Source: Psychrobacter urativorans (GTDB lineage Bacteria > Pseudomonadota > Gammaproteobacteria > Pseudomonadales > Moraxellaceae). From it: DNA of 64,000 bases. The stretch lies in assembly GCF_904846695.1 (NCBI RefSeq), contig NZ_CAJHBR010000006.1:1-64000 (forward strand), given 5' to 3'. The position numbers and the translations under genes are program-made. Below are positions 16,904 to 25,000 of this stretch, piece by piece. The notes under the pieces are model-generated. The model saw only the letters and a list, made by a program, of their open reading frames with translations. It had not been told where the DNA came from and ran no database searches. How positions within the stretch are numbered: position 1 is the first letter of the stretch; each line of letters begins with the position of its first letter.

Positions 16904-19372
16904 TTAGTACAATGCCTTTAATTCTTCGACAATCTCAAAGTCAATTATTACTTCATCATTTTCTTCTAATACTGGTGCATCGACATTATCATACGCCCAA
17001 TCATTGATGGTCTCGATAGCACCATTTATCATCAAATTTAGTGACCCACACAGAACCTCAGCTTCTTCTCGTTGCCATATCTCTTTACTAATCAGTTGCT
17101 GATAAAGCTGACTATGAATAGTATCTAAACCTTTAACAACAGACTCGTTAATCACATCAACTTCACTACAGTTATCTACTTGTTCATTTGGTTGTGACTC
17201 ATAATCGCTTTCTATATCGTCATCATCTACTGCAAAAATGCTCGCCAGCATTGCTTTAGCATCGCCTGTCTCGCTTTCATACAAGGCTAATAACTCAGCA
17301 TTAAAAATATACGTCTTACTATTATGATTGGAAATATCACCGTTAGCACCCATACCTTGCTCATTACTATTCTTAAGCTGTGCCTCATTACTGAACGTTG
17401 GCGTTATCTTTTTAGCGCTAGTTAAGTGATGAATATCATTAACGACCGCATTTTTATCGAGCCCCAAGGCCTGATACAGCTTTTCAATTTGTTTGATTTG
17501 ACTGGGTTCGACATTACCATTAGCTAAAGCAACGGAGATAATAAAGCGACTGATAAAGCAAATGTGCTTGTCATCAAGTACTGCTAGCTTTGCCTTTAGA
17601 CCTTCCATATTAGAGGGGCTATTTAAGCGCCATAACAGATAAGCCTTTAATGACGCTTTTTCAATAGTAGTAAGCTGAGTATCTTGCTCAATAATCGCCA
17701 GTAGCGTATCTACCTCTCTTTTATCAACATAGCCATTAATGGTTGCAACCATGGCACCCAATCTAAGTGCTAAACTGATTTGATGAAATGAGGTGCTCGG
17801 CTCAAAGTCTTGTCCATGACCGCTATCAAATAGAACCACATATCCATCTGGTTTAAAACTGGTCTGATGGTATCGTTGGTCTGGCACAATACCAAAGCCT
17901 GCTAACTCAGCTAAACTTGTAATAATTTCATTATGCTTTTTGGTAAATGTTTTAGGCATCTTATGCGACGACTGCTCATCCAAATACCCACATAATTCTT
18001 TAGCCGTTGTCAGACCTTCATCATTTTGAATAACAGATTTTGCCCATGCTTTAAATTTTTGTATTACTGGGTATTTTTCTTGATAGGCTTGCTGCTGAAT
18101 AAGCGCTTTTGGTAGTAATAAAATAGCATCTATATCTGTTTTATCATTACTATCACGACCTAAATAACGACTGTAGGCGTCTAAAGCATCATTACATTGT
18201 TCGGCAACAGTAATCAGTTTTTTGATGGGCGCTTTTAATATACTAGGATCTTGTAGATCATCAAGCGTCAGATCAACATAACCAATTGAGCGGCTGGCAG
18301 CGTTATAATTTAACGTTAGCTTGGTTTTATTGGGAGAAACGGTGAATCCATTTGGATAAGCTTCTTGATATAAAATATCGAACAGATCTTTGAATTCTGA
18401 CTCACAGCGCCTTGCAGGCGTCCTAAAGTTATATTCATTAGAAAAAATGAGCCACTCCCATGCTAAAGTGGCAGGAATTGGCAGATTTAAGGTTACCATT
18501 TTTGCTAATTGCATTTTAAAGGTTAGGTTGCGACTACTGGCAGGCGGCGGGGAAACCTGGTGTGCTTGTAATCTTTCTTCAAATAGTGGCGAGCGCACAA
18601 GTGCCATAAATTCTAAAAAATGGACAGAATAGTTGTGAAATGATGACTGCTTGCCATAAATATTATGCAGACGAAAAGCTTCGTTATAAATAGCAATAAA
18701 CTCATCATCAGACACATTGTCTATACTAATACTTTCAATGACTCTGCGCTCAAGCCCATTAAAGTAGATAAACACATAGCCGATGGGCGTATGGGGATTT
18801 GTACGATCAGACGCTAACCAGTCTAAATAAATACCACGACATAAAGCTGAAAGCTGTCCATAAGTTGGCCAGTAACCCAGCGACTCATCACTATAAATAG
18901 CTGTCGTACTATGGATAGCTGATGGTGGACTTACTGATAAACGCTCATCTATTAATGATGGCTCAGTACCATAGCCAGCTAAAGCATCAAGCTGTCCACC
19001 AAAATAAAAAAAACCTCGTTCAATAGTGCGATTATGAATGGTTATAGACTCATACTTGGTTACCCAGCGACCCTTTGTGTGATTGGAGGAGGTACTGTAT
19101 TCCTTTGATCTCTCCGATGACAGAATAAAAGTAGCAAGACTATCCACATCATCCAAGTCATCGCTGTCAACATGATTGTCATCAAAACTATTTTTATTAA
19201 TACCATTGTCATGGTGCCTATTTGTACGGTTTTGATCATTATGACTAATTTGCACCCCTGCAGACGGCCTTATATCAGGTGGCAAATCTATAAGATGCTT
19301 TTTCACCTCATTACTCTTGGAGTCATACTTCTCTTTGAATAGCGCCACGACATTTTCGATAAAGTTTTTCAT
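16904..19372 (-). CDS. TerB N-/C-domain protein
   Basis: An 822-residue multidomain protein. After a polar, low-complexity N-terminal 90 residues, a TerB_N-like domain spans about 105-330 (ERGFFYFGGQLDALAGYGTE, then GYWPTYGQLSALCRGIYLDW and RRVIESI). A middle helical region follows. Around 540-640 a TerB-like acidic helical fold is visible (LRLGAMVATINGYVDKREVD, then KAYLLWRL), and the last 100 residues, highly acidic, resemble a TerB-C region. TerB folds bind metal and occur in phage-defence and stress loci. Here it would be the scaffold or sensor for the ATPase and helicase encoded downstream. I assign the domains by pattern, not by profile search. Confidence 0.68.
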   Translation of the reverse strand: MKNFIENVVALFKEKYDSKSNEVKKHLIDLPPDIRPSAGVQISHNDQNRTNRHHDNGINKNSFDDNHVDSDDLDDVDSLATFILSSERSKEYSTSSNHTKGRWVTKYESITIHNRTIERGFFYFGGQLDALAGYGTEPSLIDERLSVSPPSAIHSTTAIYSDESLGYWPTYGQLSALCRGIYLDWLASDRTNPHTPIGYVFIYFNGLERRVIESISIDNVSDDEFIAIYNEAFRLHNIYGKQSSFHNYSVHFLEFMALVRSPLFEERLQAHQVSPPPASSRNLTFKMQLAKMVTLNLPIPATLAWEWLIFSNEYNFRTPARRCESEFKDLFDILYQEAYPNGFTVSPNKTKLTLNYNAASRSIGYVDLTLDDLQDPSILKAPIKKLITVAEQCNDALDAYSRYLGRDSNDKTDIDAILLLPKALIQQQAYQEKYPVIQKFKAWAKSVIQNDEGLTTAKELCGYLDEQSSHKMPKTFTKKHNEIITSLAELAGFGIVPDQRYHQTSFKPDGYVVLFDSGHGQDFEPSTSFHQISLALRLGAMVATINGYVDKREVDTLLAIIEQDTQLTTIEKASLKAYLLWRLNSPSNMEGLKAKLAVLDDKHICFISRFIISVALANGNVEPSQIKQIEKLYQALGLDKNAVVNDIHHLTSAKKITPTFSNEAQLKNSNEQGMGANGDISNHNSKTYIFNAELLALYESETGDAKAMLASIFAVDDDDIESDYESQPNEQVDNCSEVDVINESVVKGLDTIHSQLYQQLISKEIWQREEAEVLCGSLNLMINGAIETINDWAYDNVDAPVLEENDEVIIDFEIVEELKALY

Positions 19373-19424
19373 TACCTATAAAACCCATTCTAAGAAAGCT
19401 AGATAAAAGAGGCGGACAGAACGA

Positions 19425-20291
19425 TTAGAGTTTAAGCATTTTAAGAAAATCATGCTCTGTAATAATATTGATGTCGATACCTTCTGCAATCAGCGTCTCT
19501 GATTTACGCTGTTTGCTACTTTTATCATGTCCATTTAATAATGTTAAATCTGGTGTACCCACCACTAAATAATTGAGCTTTTTAGAAACACCAGCCTTAA
19601 CATGAAAACCTTGCCTTGCTGCAATATCAGCAATTTCTGCGCGTTTTATAGACAGCTCACCCGTAAAACATATATTTAACCCAAAAAACCGCCCTTCCTC
19701 ATTACCTTCTATAGAGCGATTTTGAGTAAAGCGCTGCGTATGACTACTATTTTTTGGATGGGATGGCTGATCTTTTAACCATTCAATAATTGAAGCATTA
19801 TTTTCTCTAAGAATAGTGGTTGTCACAAACCCACACGCTTTAGCATCTTCTAATGCATCATGATGATCAAAAGTATACCTCCATTCCTTACATACATTAG
19901 CAAGATTATATCCTGATGTGCTAAACCGCTGGCAAGTGTCACGTACCATGGCAGAGGCATCCACCCATTGCCAAGGCGGCAGTGGCAAATTATGATCTGA
20001 TAAGCACTTCGTTATCGCTCTTTGATCAAAATTGGTATAACTAACCACAATATTGTTACCAATAAATTGAATGATATGGCCATAGATATCAAATATAGAA
20101 GGAGCATCTTTCACTTGCTTAGTATCGATGCCATGAATATCTATATTTATTCGACTAAAGCTAGACTGTGGTCTGATAAGGATACAGTAGGTATCTATCA
20201 ATTTACCTTTAATATACTTTGCCATACCTATTTGGCAAATAGAGCCGACGTCTGAGTTGGCAGTTTCTACATCAATAGCCACAAAATTCAT
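19425..20291 (-). CDS. DEDDh 3'-5' exonuclease with C-terminal BRCT domain
   Basis: A 288-residue protein. The exonuclease domain (1-170) shows the DnaQ-type acids: Asp7 and Glu9 in VAIDVETAN, a central Asp in YTNFDQRAI, and His/Asp in HHDALEDAKA. After a linker, a BRCT domain (about 205-288) reads GLNICFTGELSIKRAEIADI, then GVSKKLNYLVVGTPD, as in DNA ligase and DnaQ-BRCT fusions. The protein should degrade or trim nucleic acid while binding DNA ends or phosphoprotein-like partners. AAGGA precedes the ATG. It starts the minus-strand operon and is followed after 52 bases by the TerB-domain gene. Confidence 0.82.
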   Translation of the reverse strand: MNFVAIDVETANSDVGSICQIGMAKYIKGKLIDTYCILIRPQSSFSRINIDIHGIDTKQVKDAPSIFDIYGHIIQFIGNNIVVSYTNFDQRAITKCLSDHNLPLPPWQWVDASAMVRDTCQRFSTSGYNLANVCKEWRYTFDHHDALEDAKACGFVTTTILRENNASIIEWLKDQPSHPKNSSHTQRFTQNRSIEGNEEGRFFGLNICFTGELSIKRAEIADIAARQGFHVKAGVSKKLNYLVVGTPDLTLLNGHDKSSKQRKSETLIAEGIDINIITEHDFLKMLKL

Positions 20292-20806
20292 TGTCTATCC
20301 TTGTTCAAATAGCGTGTAATATATGAATAATGATAAACTAAAATTGATATTTTTACCTACTTGATTGATAAATACTGAGGTAAGTTTAATCGCAATCAAA
20401 CTCTCGTCTTGATAGTGAATAAAAGAAGTGTGAATTGAGATGAACATCTTCGATCAGACAGGAGCTAGCACATAACCTATTGATAAACGTCTTGGCTGTC
20501 AAAGATAGCGTCTAAAGTAGCACTTAGAAAGTTGCCAAGCATTGCTTTGTCAGCTGTATTGTTAATAACCTGCTTTATGAAGGTTTAGCTTTCATTTACC
20601 CTATACCAGATGGTTGGTGAATAATTAGCCAGATCACCATTAGTTAGATTTCCCATATCAAACAACTCATTTAATCATACGACTATTTTAGATAGCCACT
20701 CCTATTTTTTATCTTCAGTATGTCATTCCTTATCAATAACATACTTTTCTTTACTAATATTACCCTCTTGCATCTTTAGGTCTTGCTAACGTCGCTTAGA
20801 CCGAAA
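20292..20806. other. Gene-free stretch upstream of the exonuclease operon
   Basis: About 515 bases of AT-rich sequence without a credible gene on either strand. It must contain the promoter of the minus-strand exonuclease/TerB/ATPase/helicase operon, but I could not pick out a convincing -35/-10 pair or operator. Confidence 0.4.
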
Positions 20807-20913
20807 TGAGCTATGCTGAATCTAAACTGTCTTTATTGATGAGGATTCAATGAAATTTCACGAGTCAAATTATAATTCGTTAGGTGCTAATAACGCAGTT
20901 ATTAAGGGACTGT
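20807..20913 (+). mobile_element. IS3-family left-end remnant
   Basis: Begins TGAGCTATGCTGAATCTAAA, sharing the first 14 bases with the IS3 ends at 3033 and 9571, then GATGAGGATTCAATG and a 21-residue frame MKFHESNYNSLGANNAVIKG with the look of a decayed OrfA start. Nothing of the rest of the element remains. Confidence 0.45.
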
Positions 20914-20968
20914 AAATTTTATTATAATGGATGTATGTAGTTAATTTCTAGACATCAGAGAAATTAAA

Positions 20969-21014
20969 AAAGGTTGCTAAAACTATACCATATATAGTGT
21001 TAGCAACCTTTCTT
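20969..21014 (+). terminator. Strong bidirectional hairpin
   Basis: AAAGGTTGCTAA (20969-20980) pairs with TTAGCAACCTTT (21000-21011), with CTATA/TATAG extending the stem inside. A T-rich stretch follows on the plus strand and an A-run precedes it, so it can stop transcription in both directions. Confidence 0.7.
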
Positions 21015-21033
21015 TAGTTAGTATTTTACTTAG

Positions 21034-21522
21034 GTGATGTACTTAATATTGGGGTTTGAAGATGCTCATAAGGGCGATGTGATTTTAGTTGAGCAGATTG
21101 ATCGCTTGGCACGTTTGAACCAAAATGATTGGGATACGCTCAAAAGAATGCTATCAGAGAAAAAACTCTCTATCGTATCAAAAGAGCTGCCGACCTCATA
21201 TATGGCGCTTCAATCTGAAAGCAGCACTGAATTTATGAGCAGTGTATTGCAAGCCATCAACTCAATGATGCTGGATATGCTCGCAGCCATTGCTCGAAAA
21301 GACTATGAGGATCGCCGTATCCGTCAGATGCAAGGTATTGCTCGTGCTAAGGCAGAAGGTAAGTATGCCGGTCGTGGGAAGGATACCGAAAAGCGCAAGA
21401 TCATCGCTAGTCTACTCAAATCAGGCCATAGCTATTCTGATATTCAAAAAATGGCCAAGCGCTCAAGGCATTTAATCGCTGATGTGGCCAAGGAAAGACT
21501 GAGGATGCTCAGTATTCATTAG
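21034..21522 (+). pseudogene. Serine recombinase/resolvase, N-terminally truncated
   Basis: About 160 residues of a small serine recombinase. The segment HKGDVILVEQIDRLARLNQN and the following helix correspond to the second half of the catalytic domain, and a C-terminal helix-turn-helix is present (IIASLLKSGHSYSDIQKMAK). The N-terminal 50-60 residues, with the catalytic serine and first arginine, are missing, and the apparent start at 21034 is simply the first available codon. It is probably a leftover of a Tn3-like or invertase cassette. Confidence 0.7.
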
Positions 21523-21853
21523 GTGGTTCCACTACAGCAGTCTACTATGAGTAGTCTATTAATTGATTAGTGAGCCTTTTTAGATGGTTCCGCTGGGATA
21601 TAGATCGCCAAGACAGGTGTAGCTTGATTTTTATCGTCATGCTGCGTAATCAAAATCTCCCAAATTTAATTATACGGATTTGACATCAGGGGTCAGAATC
21701 TGGGATGGTCTCAGTATTAATGTTTAATCTTTGGAAGATAGCTCTCTAAAGGCGAACGATGTCTTTTTTGTGTGATAACTTAAAGATCACCCGTTCGCTA
21801 TTTTTTGCCATTATTTTATTACCAATGTTCAACACACCCTAATTAAAGCTAAA
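21523..21853. other. Gene-free stretch downstream of the recombinase module
   Basis: Contains a long-looped hairpin, GCGAACG (21752-21758) with CGTTCGC (21792-21798) followed by TATTTTTT, and, at 21827-21843, the inverted form of a short GTGTTGAACATT motif also found near 57191 and 61072. One of these sites may mark the island-internal end of the recombinase module. No gene is seen. Confidence 0.4.
21752..21804 (+). terminator. Candidate terminator with nested hairpin
   Basis: The outer stem GCGAACG/CGTTCGC encloses an inner GTGTGAT/ATCAC pairing, and six T residues follow on the plus strand. It would end transcription from the truncated serine recombinase or protect the converging recombinase operon. 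Confidence 0.45.
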
Positions 21854-24800
21854 TCACTCTTTATAAATTAGCACACTTAATAAATAGCCAAGGTACTTAA
21901 GTAAGCCTGATGAAGCATAATAACTGTCAGATATAGCCAAATTCTTGTCAGATCGCTTGGTTTTTTTCTGTACTACCCTGAGCTCATAGCCATGAAAATT
22001 TTGACGACTTCCAGTACGTATCTGACTATCTAGCTTCAGACATCGTTTCAGTTGAGTTACTTCGTTTTCACTTGAAGCTCTAATTTGCCAGTGTTGTGCG
22101 TTAATGAGTTTACAACCTGTCTCTAAGAACTGCTCTAACATTTCTTTCTGATTAGATTTAATCCCAAAATGGATAGATGATGTTTTTATACTCTGTTTCG
22201 CTACAAATATTTCAACAAACATTTTTAGTCGATCGGGTTCATGCATAGACATTTGGTACGCTTTTTCTAAGGCTCTAACTAATAACTCTTGATTTTTACT
22301 ACCATTCGGTGAGCTTAATAATAATTTCTTACTGTTAGCAAAAACCTGACTTGCATTATCATATAACTGTCTAGCTTCGACTATATTAATGCCATGTCTT
22401 ATAGCAACCTCAGGCAGTAATATATCCCGCTTTTCTAAGTTAAGTCTCTGTAGCTCTTCTAAATAGGCAATCACATCCGAATATTTTTGATGAATAAAAA
22501 TAGATTGCGATACTAATCTATTAGATTCTATGATTGGCGAATTTGTAGAAATATTAAGACTATCAACAAATAGAGGGTTCTTACTAGTTACTAAGCTTTT
22601 AACTAGATACGATCTTAGCAGACCAAGTCTCACCTTTTTAGACTTTGCATCGTAAGCATCTCTGTTTTGTCTATGTATAGTCTGATATTTTAAATCTGTG
22701 ATTTGCTGAAAAACTGTATAAGGAAGTTGTAACTTAGCATCAGCTAACTGTATTCCTGTATGCAGGTGGGCAGTATGAATGTAGTGCTCAAACGTCGTAT
22801 CAGGTGTTAAATGCCCTGCAAAACTTGCCAGCCCAAACCATGTTCCTTGTGCTTTATGATAGCCAAGGATACCCTCAATAATAGACTTGCGCTGCTTAGC
22901 ATCATAATCTGTCATTATTGATGCTAATGAAGACTTACCTAGCACTAAAGCCAGTTGGCTTATGGCTGTATGTCTAAAGCTATGAAAAGTAAAGTCATGC
23001 TCTCCAAGCAATCTATCCCAAATTAACTTCATCATATTACTAAAGAACGTACTCGGTAATGGCTGTTTACCTGAACCTTGTGAGAACAAGTACTTCCGTT
23101 TCAATCGTTTTTGATGCTCAAAAAGCTCGATAAACAAATCCATCTCATCCTTTTTTAAAAGGCAGTTAATAGGTATTACACGACTTGCACTGCTACTTTT
23201 AAGCCTACGATAACGATTTGGTCTTATCCAAATCTTAGGCTCATTAATCTCTTGGTTATAATTATCAGTATAAATATCTACAATATCTGAAACTCTAATA
23301 CCAATGAGCTCTTTTATCCGTAACCCTGTTCTATAGGCAAGACTCAGAACCACTAAACAAACTTTTTTTTGCTTGATCTCTAACTCTGATTCTTCAATGT
23401 ATACTTTCATAGCACGATAAATGCGAGGAGAGATGATATTAGCTTTGACGACTTGCCTATTATGATGCCACGAAAAATATACATAGGGAGCATCATGACA
23501 CTCACGCTGGTAATCATGAAAAGCTCTCAAACGACCATACGTAAACCCTTGACCATCTTTAAGCTTATTCATGTACGAACGATCATTACTACCTATTAGC
23601 TTGTCATCAAGATTAGAATCTTTATTTATGACTGATTTTTTTCGACCATCACTAGTTTTGCTCTGAATAATTTGCTCATAAATAATCTCAAAATCTTCGC
23701 CGTCCCATTTATCTATATTCTCACCGATTGTCAGCATCAACCAATCACGCCCTATACAGCCCACATACTTGCTTATGCTCTCTTGGGTTATACTTTTATC
23801 ATCTAATAACTGACGTACCCATCCTAGTATGCGCTGTGCGTTTGGTTGAGGAAATTCATTCTGTAACTGCTCCATACCATCTATGGCATTTACTCTAGTA
23901 TTTTTGAGTTCTCCCTGAATTGCTCTAATTAGATTTTTACTAAACGCAGGATAACTTATACTTTCTCTATTTGCATTTATAGGCTTAGAATAATCCAGTT
24001 CAAAGAACTCATCCCATTGAAGTTGTTTAACATTAGAGTTAATTTTTTCTCTGTTGTAATTAAGCAGCTTATTCTTAGGTAGGCCTGTAGTTTTAATCCT
24101 ACCTTGTCTAATTGTAGCTAATGCATTGTCGATATTAGTGCCTTCTAATTGTCTCCAATGATAGTTGGCGTATTTGATCAGGTGTGAGAGGTATGGCTTT
24201 GTTTTATCTTTATTTTTCAGTGTGAACCTTTTACTAATATCATTAATTAATGTATCAAACGATTTAGTAAGTCCCTTTTTAACAATTTCATCTTTTAGTG
24301 CGTATAAAAAGCATAGCGTCATGTCATCTGGAACATACTCAACATAACGTTTTAATTCGCTGTCAGGAGTATCACTTGAATTTCTACTAGATGACTCCCA
24401 ACACCCATAACTATTATCGTCAATAACTAATAGAATAATCGGTACACTCTCAACACCTACCGCCTTACCTTCACTAGGTAAATCTATTCTATAGACTACG
24501 CGTTCAGCCAAAAGCCATTCGTAAAACGCTTTTAATACTTCAATATCATTAAGGCCGCCGTAGACAATGCTGCAAAATATCGCCGATTCGACCAAATCAT
24601 TGGTAGTGAACTTTATCTTTCTTTGCCATATTTCTATCACTTCTCGGCTGGCTTGACTGACTTTTGACCCCTGTACGAACCAATCATAACCAATGCTCAA
24701 GCTGTCTCTCTCTGCTAAGATAGGAACAACTGGCTCATCTAAATGCGCTTTATGAATCTTGTTGTACATACGAATAACTTCTAAGAATCCTTGACGTGCT

Positions 24801-25000
24801 AGCTGAAAACTAAGAGGGGTGTCGAAGTTGATTTCTAAAATGGTATTTATATCTTGGTAATAATCAAACAGAGCTGTATCTTTATAGAGCGGATTCGAGT
24901 TCATATAAGACTCAACAAGGCTTATAGCTTTGTTCTTAATGCCTTCGTGAGCGCTATTACGATTCTCGGCTCTTAACTTATGTGCAACTAGATCAGACAT
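21854..25000 (-). CDS. Very large tyrosine recombinase, full catalytic set
   Basis: A 1,048-residue site-specific recombinase, about three times the usual integrase length. The catalytic residues lie in the middle: Arg561 (YRTGLRIKEL), Lys601 (RLKSSSASRVI), His673 and Arg676 (HSFRHTAIS), His730 (FAGHLTPDTT) and the nucleophile Tyr740 (FEHYIHT). A ~500-residue N-terminal region and a ~300-residue C-terminal region have no motif I recognise. Its ATG overlaps the end of the preceding recombinase-like gene by eight bases, so the two are translationally coupled. The arrangement resembles the multi-recombinase operons of GInt and Gamma-Mobile-Trio islands; which of these, if either, needs a profile search. 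Confidence 0.85.
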   Translation of the reverse strand: MSDLVAHKLRAENRNSAHEGIKNKAISLVESYMNSNPLYKDTALFDYYQDINTILEINFDTPLSFQLARQGFLEVIRMYNKIHKAHLDEPVVPILAERDSLSIGYDWFVQGSKVSQASREVIEIWQRKIKFTTNDLVESAIFCSIVYGGLNDIEVLKAFYEWLLAERVVYRIDLPSEGKAVGVESVPIILLVIDDNSYGCWESSSRNSSDTPDSELKRYVEYVPDDMTLCFLYALKDEIVKKGLTKSFDTLINDISKRFTLKNKDKTKPYLSHLIKYANYHWRQLEGTNIDNALATIRQGRIKTTGLPKNKLLNYNREKINSNVKQLQWDEFFELDYSKPINANRESISYPAFSKNLIRAIQGELKNTRVNAIDGMEQLQNEFPQPNAQRILGWVRQLLDDKSITQESISKYVGCIGRDWLMLTIGENIDKWDGEDFEIIYEQIIQSKTSDGRKKSVINKDSNLDDKLIGSNDRSYMNKLKDGQGFTYGRLRAFHDYQRECHDAPYVYFSWHHNRQVVKANIISPRIYRAMKVYIEESELEIKQKKVCLVVLSLAYRTGLRIKELIGIRVSDIVDIYTDNYNQEINEPKIWIRPNRYRRLKSSSASRVIPINCLLKKDEMDLFIELFEHQKRLKRKYLFSQGSGKQPLPSTFFSNMMKLIWDRLLGEHDFTFHSFRHTAISQLALVLGKSSLASIMTDYDAKQRKSIIEGILGYHKAQGTWFGLASFAGHLTPDTTFEHYIHTAHLHTGIQLADAKLQLPYTVFQQITDLKYQTIHRQNRDAYDAKSKKVRLGLLRSYLVKSLVTSKNPLFVDSLNISTNSPIIESNRLVSQSIFIHQKYSDVIAYLEELQRLNLEKRDILLPEVAIRHGINIVEARQLYDNASQVFANSKKLLLSSPNGSKNQELLVRALEKAYQMSMHEPDRLKMFVEIFVAKQSIKTSSIHFGIKSNQKEMLEQFLETGCKLINAQHWQIRASSENEVTQLKRCLKLDSQIRTGSRQNFHGYELRVVQKKTKRSDKNLAISDSYYASSGLLKYLGYLLSVLIYKE

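Noticed and set aside
13192..20291. Complete BREX locus
   Set aside because: Only BrxD- and BrxHI-like proteins are present; no PglZ phosphatase, PglX methyltransferase, BrxC/PglY or BrxA/BrxB is encoded in the window.
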